Shown here: positions 1 to 6,271 of the stretch, piece after piece
How the letters are laid out: every line of letters begins with the position of its first letter
How positions within the stretch are numbered: the first letter of the stretch is position 1
Assembly (NCBI RefSeq): GCF_001279725.1
Contig: NZ_LGDE01000059.1
Coordinates: 1-8,267, forward strand
Direction: 5' to 3'
DNA: 8,267 nucleotides
Source of the DNA: Streptomyces sp. WM4235
GTDB lineage: Bacteria; Actinomycetota; Actinomycetes; Streptomycetales; Streptomycetaceae
The notes under the pieces: generated by a model
Told to the model about the DNA's origin: nothing
Databases searched by the model: none
Seen by the model: the letters and a program-made list of their open reading frames with translations, nothing else
Made by a program: the position numbers and the translations under genes

Positions 1-366
1 GCCCACCAGGGCGGCGGCGGCCCTCTGCCCGACCAACCCCCGGACCTGGGGGGCTGCGCGGCCGCGGAGTTGGGCGGGGATCTCCAACAGCACCGCGCAC
101 GCGAACAGCGCCCATCCCACCCATCCCGCGACGGCCAGGACCAGAAGGAAGACCTGGCCCGAGTCGTCGGTGGAGAACAGGTCGGCGAGGGCGGCGAGTC
201 CGGGTGGACCGACCCGCGCGGTGGCCCACCACAACAGGACGGGCAAACCGATCAGCAACGCGGCGAGGACGGTGAGACTGAGGATCCCGCGCAGCATCGC
301 GGCCGCGGTCTGTGCCGCGCCGCGCGCGGGAGATGCCGGCTTGCCGGGGGGGGGGGGCTTCGACAT
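1..366 (-). CDS. N-terminus of a two-helix membrane protein, probably LysM/BTAD type (partial)
   Basis: The first 122 codons run open off the left edge, so the 3' part is missing. The ATG start follows an AGGA with a 7-base spacer, 22 bases after the stop of the TadG-like gene. The protein begins MSKPPPPGKP, then a basic/Ala-rich segment, a first membrane helix at about residues 28-50 (ends VLLWWA), a loop with acidic STDD, and a second helix at about 71-94, followed by EIPAQLRGR and a Gly/Ala-rich stretch. I recognise this layout from large streptomycete membrane proteins with LysM peptidoglycan-binding and C-terminal BTAD-type domains, which often sit at the end of Tad-like operons. Neither domain is in the window, so that part is inference from the N-terminus and position. 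A run of 12 C on the coding strand encodes Pro4-Pro7. An internal ATG at codon 24 (295-297) is an alternative start that would skip the run. The gene itself is certain; the family name is moderate. Confidence 0.75.
   Translation of the reverse strand, partial: MSKPPPPGKPASPARGAAQTAAAMLRGILSLTVLAALLIGLPVLLWWATARVGPPGLAALADLFSTDDSGQVFLLVLAVAGWVGWALFACAVLLEIPAQLRGRAAPQVRGLVGQRAAAALVG
346..357. repeat. 12-base homopolymer (G on +, C on coding strand)
   Basis: Twelve consecutive G on the plus strand form codons 4-7 (Pro x4) of the leftmost minus-strand gene. It is the longest homopolymer I see in the window. A length of 12 keeps the reading frame open across it. Such tracts are prone to polymerase slippage and also to sequencing error. 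Confidence 0.95.
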
Positions 367-388
367 GAACCGGTCCTATCTGGCGGGG

Positions 389-889
389 CTATTCGGGCTG
401 GGTGACACCCTGGAGGAGTCGGGCGTTTCCGTGGCCGGTGACGCTCATCGATCCGACGCCCACGATCGCGAGGAACTTCGTCGCGTAGGTGCCGTGGACG
501 GTGACGGTGAGCTGGGTGCCGTCCGCGGACAGGGTTGTGGTGCCCTGGGTGCCGGCGCGGGCCAAGTAGGCCTGGGCGGCGGCCTGGGCGGCCTGTGGGT
601 CGACGCGGACGCCGGTGCCGGTGACGGCTGACGCGGGGTCGATGGCCTGGCCTGCGGCGCGGGCGGCCTCCATCGCGACGGAATCGGCCCGCTCGGTGGC
701 CCGCAGCTTCCCGCCCCCGTCGATCGCCAGGCCGATGATCCCCAGCAAGGCGACGGTGACGATCGCGGTGTAGATGGCGATCCCGCCCTCGTCATCCCGC
801 ACCCGATGTCGACGTGAGCCCAACTCCGGTTCCGTTCGCGATGCGACTCCCGGTCCGGTGGGAAGTGTCGGCGGCGTTGTTCGGAACAT
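389..889 (-). CDS. TadG-like pseudopilin with Tad_N segment
   Basis: This 166-residue protein is a likely membrane-anchored minor pilin or assembly protein of the Tad system. A basic, Pro-rich leader of about 33 residues ends in RDDEGG and leads into a hydrophobic helix (about 37-57) that ends in AIDGGG. Then comes the segment RATERADSVAMEAARAAG, which is the usual Tad_N pattern (helix, Asp-Gly, then an Asp/Ala/Arg-rich amphipathic helix). The C-terminal 50 residues are beta-rich (LTVTVHG, SMSVTGHG). Classical TadG proteins run to several hundred residues with a von Willebrand A domain. This one stops after the Tad_N region and a short tail, so it is a minimal form. The ATG start has GAGAGGG upstream and lies 3 bases after the stop of the preceding TadE-like gene, so translation is probably coupled. 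TadE-like is an acceptable alternative name. Confidence 0.85.
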   Translation of the reverse strand: MFRTTPPTLPTGPGVASRTEPELGSRRHRVRDDEGGIAIYTAIVTVALLGIIGLAIDGGGKLRATERADSVAMEAARAAGQAIDPASAVTGTGVRVDPQAAQAAAQAYLARAGTQGTTTLSADGTQLTVTVHGTYATKFLAIVGVGSMSVTGHGNARLLQGVTQPE

Positions 890-892
890 GGT

Positions 893-1357
893 CTATCCCT
901 CTCGGGAGCGGTAGGAGTCGACCACGGACGTGAACCGGCTGGTCAAGGTCTTGGATCCGGGAACGCCGGGAAGCAGAAGGTCGGCCATGGTCACGGTGCA
1001 CGAGATGGTCACGGTGACGGTGCCGACTTCCCCGATCGGTACGGCGAGACCGGAGGTGTCCACGCTGGTGCTGCTTGACGCGCAGTGCACGCCCTGGTCA
1101 TCGAGGGAGCGGGCCGCGGCGGCGCTTGCCTCGGCTTGCGCCCCGCCTTGGGTGCGGGAGATGGAGGCGGCGCGGGCGGCGTCCTCGGCGGCCGCGTCGA
1201 TCTTCGCGCCGGAGGTGACGATCCGCCCTCCCGCGATGGCCATGCACAACAACATCAGGAGGAGTGGGGTGACGATCGCCGCCGCGATCGTCTCGCTGCC
1301 CCGGTCCTCCCGCCACCGCATCGCCCAACGGCCGCGCCTGGTGGGGGTGTCGGTCAC
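893..1357 (-). CDS. TadE-like pseudopilin (second copy)
   Basis: The 154-residue protein is a TadE-type membrane-anchored pseudopilin. A short basic leader (RRGRWAMRWREDRG) precedes a membrane helix at about residues 22-43 (SETIAAAIVTPLLLML), followed by an Ala/Asp-rich helix (IDAAAEDAARAAS) and a beta-rich end with VTVTISCTVTMADLLLPG. Cys92 and Cys120 lie in the extracytoplasmic part and could pair; Cys38 is in the helix. I chose the GTG start because it overlaps the stop of the upstream TadE-like gene by 4 bases (GTGA) with a GA-rich Shine-Dalgarno just before. A much longer open frame exists upstream, but that part only shadows the neighbouring gene. An internal ATG at codon 13 is a weaker alternative. 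The overlap, helix position and Ala-rich segment all suggest it works with the two flanking paralogues. Confidence 0.85.
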   Translation of the reverse strand: MTDTPTRRGRWAMRWREDRGSETIAAAIVTPLLLMLLCMAIAGGRIVTSGAKIDAAAEDAARAASISRTQGGAQAEASAAAARSLDDQGVHCASSSTSVDTSGLAVPIGEVGTVTVTISCTVTMADLLLPGVPGSKTLTSRFTSVVDSYRSREG

Positions 1358-1794
1358 GGGGTGGTCCACCTCTCGCGCGGAGCACCCGCCGACTGCGACA
1401 CGCTCAATCCGGCCAGGCCCGGGATCATGGACGGGGCGTGGCCGGTGACGGTGACCCGTACCTCGGTGGCACTGCTGCCCGAAGTGCTCACCGTGGTGCC
1501 GGTGAGGCTGTCGCCCGCGATACGACCGAGCGTCTCGCGGGCCCGCGCCGCGCCCGCGCCTTCGGGAGACTGGTAGACGCGGGCGGCCGCCACGCCCTCG
1601 CGGGCCGCGGTGAGCGCGATGCTCCGGGCGAAGAACCACATGGCGGCCTGCACCACGGCGACCGTGACCAGGAGAACGATCGGGAAGACGATCGCCATCT
1701 GAATGGACGACTCCCCCCGATCCCTCCCACGCCGGTCCCCGGCCGTGACCTCCTCGGCCTCCGGCGCGGATCCGCACCGCGTGCTGTCCGACAC
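1354..1794 (-). CDS. TadE-like pseudopilin (first copy)
   Basis: The 146-residue protein matches the TadE family best of the three small pseudopilins. A hydrophilic leader ends in RDRGESS, the membrane helix follows at about residues 32-54 (IQMAIVFPIVLLVTVAVVQ), and then comes FFARSIALTAAREGVAAARVY. That last segment is the hallmark TadE pattern, in which an aromatic/Arg turn precedes Ala-Ala-Arg-Glu-Gly. The C-terminal part carries VRVTVTGHAPSMIPGLAGL, a beta strand plus turn typical of TadE tails. TadE proteins are processed by the prepilin peptidase in studied Tad systems and act as minor pilins. I took the GTG at 1794, preceded by AAGGGGGGCGAG. The frame stays open further upstream to an ATG at 1917, but that region overlaps the pilin-like gene and reads as low-complexity Pro/Ser. 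The gap to the pilin-like gene is 37 bases. Confidence 0.88.
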   Translation of the reverse strand: MSDSTRCGSAPEAEEVTAGDRRGRDRGESSIQMAIVFPIVLLVTVAVVQAAMWFFARSIALTAAREGVAAARVYQSPEGAGAARARETLGRIAGDSLTGTTVSTSGSSATEVRVTVTGHAPSMIPGLAGLSVSQSAGAPRERWTTP

Positions 1795-1831
1795 CTCGCC
1801 CCCCTTCGCCCTTCCGTCTTCCGTCGGCTTC

Positions 1832-2032
1832 CTAGATCCCGGAGAGCTTGCCGTTGTACTTGGTGACGACGATGCCGATCGTCCCGGCGATGGCGAGGGC
1901 CCCGGCGACGGCGGCAACCCAGATGATGATGGTCGTGATCGAGATGTCGCCCCGGTCCTCGGCGGCGTGCTCCCGGACGTCCTCCCAACGGGACTTGAGG
2001 GCCAACGCGAGACGGATCGCGTACTTGGTCAT
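1832..2032 (-). CDS. small pilin-like protein, candidate major Flp-type subunit
   Basis: This 66-residue protein has the size and layout of an Flp pilin. It has an N-terminal basic/amphipathic leader of 28 residues ending in AAEDRG, then one long hydrophobic helix at about residues 30-57 (ISITTIIIWVAAVAGALAIA), and a short tail TKYNGKLSGI. In Flp pilins the prepilin peptidase cuts after the Gly before the hydrophobic helix, so Gly28 is the likely site. This would leave a 38-residue mature subunit. The usual Glu at +5 is replaced by Thr33, so processing is inferred. The start is ATG with AAGGAG 8 bases upstream, one of the best ribosome sites in the operon, as fits an abundant subunit. It sits between the TadC-like gene (22-base gap) and the TadE-like genes. 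It could instead be a small membrane component that is not polymerised. Confidence 0.8.
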   Translation of the reverse strand: MTKYAIRLALALKSRWEDVREHAAEDRGDISITTIIIWVAAVAGALAIAGTIGIVVTKYNGKLSGI

Positions 2033-2054
2033 GAGGGAATCTCCTTCGTGTGAG

Positions 2055-2945
2055 TCAGGTGTTGATCATGCGGATGACGCCGGGGAACGCGATGAGGAGC
2101 ATCACGAGGACGGCCATCAGGGCGCCGGGGGCGGTCATCTTCTCTGAGTTGGCGTTCGCGTCGGCGGCCTGCGCGGCCAGCAGTTCGGTGCGCAGGTTCT
2201 TGGCGCGGGAGCGGAGGGTGGCGTAGACGGACGCGCCGTCGTCGGCGGACTGCCGCATGATCGCGGCGAGGTCGTCGAGGACCGGCAGGTCGAGTTCGGC
2301 GGTGAGGCGGGCCAGGGACTCCCAGTGGGGGACCTTGTCGACCCGGGAGCGGGCCAACGCCCCTCGGATCCGCTGGAACGCCCACCCTTCTCCGACTTCG
2401 GCGGCCTGTTCCATCGCCTGCTCGGCGGACACGTTGCCGGCCCGGCGCAGGGCGACGAGGTCGAGGTAGGCGGCCATGGCGTGCGCGAATTCCGCTCGCG
2501 CCCGCCGGGCCTTGTCCCGCAACGCCAGATCGGGGGCGAACCACAGGACGACGGCGGCCAGGATTCCGACGATCGCCGGGAGGTACAGGGGCAGGCCCAG
2601 CAACAACAGCGGGATCGTGGACAGCGGCGGCAAGAGCAAGCCGGCACCGGCCAAGGCGACCTTGGTCAGGAGGAAGCGGGCGGGGGTGGCGCCGGTGAGG
2701 GCGAGATCCTTGTACGGGATCCGCACCCCCGGCACATCGGACAGCCGCTCGACAAGCCACTGCCCCCACCGCTCGTCCCGATCGGCACCCTCGCCCGCCA
2801 TGGCGGCCTGGGGGACTGGGGGTTGATTCAGGCGGCGCAGCGCCGGCCCGAGGGCCGGGGCGGGGCGCAGTACCTCGCGGATCAGCAGGGCTCCGCCGGC
2901 TCCGATCGCGGCACCGGCCAGTATCGCGGCTACAGGCGTCGTCAT
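2055..2945 (-). CDS. TadC-like inner-membrane platform protein (T2SS F domain)
   Basis: The 296-residue membrane protein is the second of an adjacent TadB/TadC pair, the platform that couples the secretion ATPase to pilin extraction and assembly. Helices are seen at about residues 4-22, 91-107 and 109-136 (a long double segment), and at 274-291 near the C-terminus. Between them lies the cytoplasmic T2SS F-type domain (about 145-260). It contains AHAMAAYLDLVALRRAGNVS, EQAMEQAAEVGEGWAF and an end part rich in basic and Ala residues (LRTELLAAQAADANANSEKM). This is the pattern of TadC/GspF halves. The ATG overlaps the upstream TadB-like stop (ATGA) and is preceded by GGAGGTGA, so translation is coupled. 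The frame remains open to 3470, but that longer part only shadows the TadB-like gene. Confidence 0.9.
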   Translation of the reverse strand: MTTPVAAILAGAAIGAGGALLIREVLRPAPALGPALRRLNQPPVPQAAMAGEGADRDERWGQWLVERLSDVPGVRIPYKDLALTGATPARFLLTKVALAGAGLLLPPLSTIPLLLLGLPLYLPAIVGILAAVVLWFAPDLALRDKARRARAEFAHAMAAYLDLVALRRAGNVSAEQAMEQAAEVGEGWAFQRIRGALARSRVDKVPHWESLARLTAELDLPVLDDLAAIMRQSADDGASVYATLRSRAKNLRTELLAAQAADANANSEKMTAPGALMAVLVMLLIAFPGVIRMINT

Positions 2946-3877
2946 GCCGTCACCTCCACGGGGGACTCCTCGGATTCCTCGTCCGTGACGGGGACGGTGG
3001 CGACGGCGCTGCGCGGGTCGGCGATCAGGAACCGGGGGACCGGCTTGGTGTCCGCGATCTGCCGCATCAACGACAAGACCCCGACGAACGCGGCCGCCAG
3101 GATCGCCAGAACGATTTGTCCGATGGTGGTGCCGTAGGGGGCGGTGTAGGAGGGGACCAGGAACCCGGCGCCGATGATGCCGAGCGTGATGATCGTCATC
3201 CACCGCATCGTCGTGCGGGGCTTGGCCCGGTCGGCCTCGATCACCCGACGCCGGGCGACCTCCTCGTGCACCGACTCGGCGAGATCGTCCAACGCCTGCG
3301 CGAGACCGGGACCGCGGTCGGCCGCCGACAGGACCAGCGCGGCCACCACCTTGTCGGCGGTCACGTCGTGCAGGGCGTCGCCGAACAGGCGCAGCGCGTC
3401 GGTGGGCCGCCAACCGACCTGTAGCCGGTCGACCAGGTCCCCGACCTCGCCGGCGATGTCCTCCGGGCACCCCTTGCGGGACACCTGCAACGCCTCATCG
3501 AGGCCACGCCCCAACCTGAGGACGTTGCCCAGACGCTGCGTCCAGTCGCCGAGCGCCTCAAGCTTTCCGATCCGGGTCGTCGCCGACTTCGTGGGCGACA
3601 ACAGCCAGGGAACCCCGATCACCGCGAGGAGGACCATCGCCCCGGCCACGAACATCCCGGTGACCAACCACACCAGCACTCCGGCGACGGCCCCGAGGAC
3701 GAGCCGTGTGCGGCGGGCCATCTTCTCGTCGCGGGACGCGAGCGTGCGACCGGCCCGAAGCCGCGCACTGATTCCCGGGCCCCTGGGGGTGGTGGTGCCC
3801 ACGATCCCGGCGACGAGACCGACAAGACCGCCGGCGACTGCCAGGCCGGCCAAGACCCACATCAGAAGGACGGTCAC
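2942..3877 (-). CDS. TadB-like inner-membrane platform protein (T2SS F domain)
   Basis: The 311-residue protein is the TadB-like partner of the following TadC-like gene. It has an N-terminal helix (about 4-27), a basic cytoplasmic segment, a helix pair at about 58-94, a T2SS F-type cytoplasmic domain (about 106-220), and two C-terminal helices (about 227-241 and 251-271). The cytoplasmic domain contains GLDEALQVSRKGCPEDIAGE, LQVGWRPTDALRLFGDAL and LDDLAESVHEEVARRR, the usual TadB/GspF pattern. A charged tail ending in DEESEESPVEVTA follows. The GTG start overlaps the ATPase stop by 4 bases (GTGA). A GGAGG at 3885-3889 leaves a 7-base spacer, which decides this start over the ATG-initiated open frame that begins at 4021. 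It should interact with the ATPase encoded just upstream. Confidence 0.92.
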   Translation of the reverse strand: MTVLLMWVLAGLAVAGGLVGLVAGIVGTTTPRGPGISARLRAGRTLASRDEKMARRTRLVLGAVAGVLVWLVTGMFVAGAMVLLAVIGVPWLLSPTKSATTRIGKLEALGDWTQRLGNVLRLGRGLDEALQVSRKGCPEDIAGEVGDLVDRLQVGWRPTDALRLFGDALHDVTADKVVAALVLSAADRGPGLAQALDDLAESVHEEVARRRVIEADRAKPRTTMRWMTIITLGIIGAGFLVPSYTAPYGTTIGQIVLAILAAAFVGVLSLMRQIADTKPVPRFLIADPRSAVATVPVTDEESEESPVEVTA

Positions 3878-5463
3878 AGCGCGTCCTCCGTGATCAGGAG
3901 CGGCAGCGACGTGGGCCAGGTCCCGCCAGGCTCGTTCAGCAAGGTGGCGTCGAAGCCGACGCGGCGCAGGTCGTTGATGCAGCGGGGCAGCATGAGCGGG
4001 ACCGCGCGGGCCTCGTTCCACTCCGGGCGCGGACCGAAGATCATGTTCGTCTCCGGCCGGCCGCCCTCACCGATACCGGTCACCTCCAGGACGTGGGACA
4101 GGAACCGGTGACGGTGCCCGCCGATCCGCGTCTCGTCGATCGAGGACACGAACACGATGAAGTCCAAGCCGTTCGCGGCCTGCCGGTAGGCGAGTTGCTC
4201 GCTCATGTTGGCCTGCGCCAACAAGTACAGCTCGGCGATCCGGTCGAAGACCACGGAGGGGCGGATGGCGTGGAGGGTGCAGAGGTTTCCGCCGGCGCCG
4301 TTGGTCATGGCCTGGAGCATCGCGACGATCTCCGGCCCACGGACCTCGCCGACCACGATGCGGGTCAGCGTCATGCGCAGCGCCCGGTACATCAGATCCA
4401 TCAGGGTGATTTCGCCGGCGGCGACCCCGCCGACGACCTCCCCGTTGGATTCGCGGGCCTCCATCGGCACGACCTGCCGGTGGTAGCCGTTCTCGTGGGC
4501 GAAAAGCTCGTACTCGGTCTCCAGCGTCGCGAACCGCTCGTCGGGATCGATCTCCCGCAACAGAGCGCGCAGCAGGGTGGTCTTGCCCGCGGCCTGGCCG
4601 CCCACCACCATGATGTTCTTCTCCGCACGGACCGCCGCGCGCAGAAACTGTTCCAAGGTGGTGTCGAGCATGCCGCGTTCGACCAGTTCGGGCAGGTCGG
4701 CGTCACGCATGCTGTGCCGGCGGATCGTGACGTAGGCGCCCGGCGTTACCTCGATCATCGCCTGAAGGCGGGACCCGTCCGACATGCGCAACGCGAGGAA
4801 CGGGTCCGCGGTCGACAGGCTGCGTTCGCTCTGGCCGGTGGTGCGACGGGCCAGATCCCGCAACAGTTCGCGCAACTCCTCCTCGGACTCCGCGACCGGC
4901 GCCACTCGCACCCGGCGACCGTCGGTGAAGTCGAGCCACACGTCGGTGTGGCGGTTGATGAAGATGTTCTCGACCAACGGGTTGTCGAGGTGGGCTTGCA
5001 GCCGGCCGGCCCGGAACTGTAGATCGAACACGGCCTGCGCCATGATCGCGTCCTCGGCCGCGCTGCTCGCGACACCGCGACGAACGGCCTCGGCATCCGA
5101 CCAGATCGCCACCTGCTCGTTGATCAAGTGGCGTCCCTGCTGCTCCTGCGCCTCCGAGGACAGACCCGGGCGCGCCCGCAACAGGTCTGTCAGTCGCTCG
5201 CCGACCTCCTTCTTGATCAGGCGTACGGCGGCGTAGTCCAGCGCCATCGGCGCGGGCGGGGCCGTCTGGGCGGGGACGAGCGCACTCGCGCTCGGGGTGA
5301 CTGCGGCAACGACCCATGGGTTGGCGGGTCCGGCGTTCGTCGGCGCGGGCGCCGGCTGATGCACGGGAGCGGGCACCGCCGCACGGGAACCCGCCAGCCG
5401 CGCTTGCAGTGACGTACCGGGGGTGACCTGCGGGTTGCTGTGGACCGGGTTAGCGCGCACCAC
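3874..5463 (-). CDS. TadA/CpaF-family secretion ATPase
   Basis: The 529-residue protein is the hexameric cytoplasmic ATPase that powers Tad pilus assembly or secretion. The N-terminal 75 residues are Pro/Ala-rich and probably disordered. A helical region (about 76-160) and the N-terminal domain (NPLVENIFINRHTDVWLDF, 161-179) follow, then the catalytic core. The Walker A motif is GGQAAGKT at 288-295 (Lys294). An Asp-box-like TLETEYEL lies at 313-320, the Walker B-like IVVGEVRG at 369-376 (Glu373), and the His box TLHA at 396-399. These are the hallmark motifs of type II/IV secretion ATPases. The Asp-box variant has Thr where TadA/CpaF proteins usually have Asp. The GTG at 5463 follows GGAAGG with a 7-base spacer and overlaps the MinD-like gene by 14 bases; the next codon is also GTG. 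The length is slightly above the usual CpaF size because of the Pro/Ala extension. Confidence 0.96.
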   Translation of the reverse strand: MVRANPVHSNPQVTPGTSLQARLAGSRAAVPAPVHQPAPAPTNAGPANPWVVAAVTPSASALVPAQTAPPAPMALDYAAVRLIKKEVGERLTDLLRARPGLSSEAQEQQGRHLINEQVAIWSDAEAVRRGVASSAAEDAIMAQAVFDLQFRAGRLQAHLDNPLVENIFINRHTDVWLDFTDGRRVRVAPVAESEEELRELLRDLARRTTGQSERSLSTADPFLALRMSDGSRLQAMIEVTPGAYVTIRRHSMRDADLPELVERGMLDTTLEQFLRAAVRAEKNIMVVGGQAAGKTTLLRALLREIDPDERFATLETEYELFAHENGYHRQVVPMEARESNGEVVGGVAAGEITLMDLMYRALRMTLTRIVVGEVRGPEIVAMLQAMTNGAGGNLCTLHAIRPSVVFDRIAELYLLAQANMSEQLAYRQAANGLDFIVFVSSIDETRIGGHRHRFLSHVLEVTGIGEGGRPETNMIFGPRPEWNEARAVPLMLPRCINDLRRVGFDATLLNEPGGTWPTSLPLLITEDAL

Positions 5464-6271
5464 TGACCACCCTTCCCGCAGGCGGCTCGGGTGGCGGTGG
5501 GGCCAGTCGGGAACGGCGGATCTCCACCAGCTCCCGCACCCGCAGCGCGGCCGACCGTGCCGACCGCATCAACTCGCCCACCTCGAAACGACGCGGCTGC
5601 TCCGCACCATCGGAGAAAACCCGCGCCTCCTTGGGCCGCCATGGCATCACCGCGACCACCGGCGCCTCCAGGTGCTTGCGGACCTCGTCCTTGGGGTACG
5701 GCCCCTCGTCCACCAGCAGGATTCCGATCTCCGCGCTTCCGCCGAGGTGCTCGCGCAGCGTCTTCAAGCGCACCTGGGCGCCTTGCAACCCGCGCATCGT
5801 GTTGCGGACGACCATCAGGACGACGTCGGCACGTTGCGCGAGGATCCCGGACGCACCGAACGCCCCCCGCCGACCGAGGTCCACCAGGACGTCGTGCCCG
5901 TGCTCCTCGATCCCGGCAAACAGCGCGGCGAGCGGCCGCCACACCGGCTCCATCGCCGACGCGTGCGCGGGATCGTAGAGACCCGGCAACACCAGCCTGT
6001 CCCGGGTCTCCGCGTCGGTGACGTCGACCAACTGACGCCAAAACGCCTCCGTCACCTGCCCCTGACGCGCCGCCACCGCCAGATTCCGCAGACCGTGGCT
6101 GTTGTCCAAAGTGCCCTGGAGCGCGCCCGGGAGAATCGCCCCGCCATCGGGGTCGGCCTCGGCCAACACGACCCGATGCCCCTGCGCCAACGGCCACCCC
6201 ATCAACAGGGCCATCGCGGTCGTGGTGACCCCGGGAGCACCGAGACCACCCGCCAACGCCACAACCGCCAT
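5450..6271 (-). CDS. MinD/ParA/CpaE-like protein with degenerate P-loop
   Basis: The 273-residue protein has the fold pattern of the MinD/ParA ATPases that accompany Tad operons as CpaE/TadZ localisation factors. It opens with a beta strand and P-loop region AGGLGAPGVTTTAMALL. The switch/Walker A' region VVLAEADPDGG lies at 34-44, Walker B-like DVLVDLGR at 127-134, then strand ADVVLMVVRNT and strand GILLVDEG. In the P-loop the Lys of G-x4-G-K-[ST] is Val15, and no signature Lys precedes it as in MinD/ParA. ATP binding or hydrolysis is therefore doubtful, and a scaffold or adaptor role is possible. No receiver domain, as found in some CpaE proteins, is present. The C-terminus (about 240-273) is basic and Pro-rich. 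The ATG overlaps the SAF-gene stop (TGATG), with AGGAGG 7 bases upstream. Family placement is good; biochemical activity is open. Confidence 0.88.
   Translation of the reverse strand: MAVVALAGGLGAPGVTTTAMALLMGWPLAQGHRVVLAEADPDGGAILPGALQGTLDNSHGLRNLAVAARQGQVTEAFWRQLVDVTDAETRDRLVLPGLYDPAHASAMEPVWRPLAALFAGIEEHGHDVLVDLGRRGAFGASGILAQRADVVLMVVRNTMRGLQGAQVRLKTLREHLGGSAEIGILLVDEGPYPKDEVRKHLEAPVVAVMPWRPKEARVFSDGAEQPRRFEVGELMRSARSAALRVRELVEIRRSRLAPPPPEPPAGRVVSGAR

Noticed and set aside
346..357. Reading the G12 tract as an assembly error that breaks the gene
   Set aside because: With 12 bases the frame is open from a ribosome site through two membrane helices to the window edge, so no frameshift needs to be assumed, though the length should still be confirmed.
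2325..3137. Plus-strand open frame of 270 codons opposite the TadB/TadC pair
   Set aside because: Gly/Gln/Arg-rich with no recognisable domain and crosses the boundary between two coupled genes.
3878..4021. ATG-initiated N-terminal extension of the TadB-like gene
   Set aside because: It would overlap the ATPase gene by about 150 bases, and the extension is His/Arg/Ala-rich without a ribosome site; the GTG with GGAGG at the overlap is better.
4093..5022. Long plus-strand open frame of 309 codons opposite the ATPase gene
   Set aside because: It is antisense to a gene with all the catalytic motifs, is rich in Gly/Gln/Val/His without any domain, and such frames are expected opposite GC-rich coding sequence.
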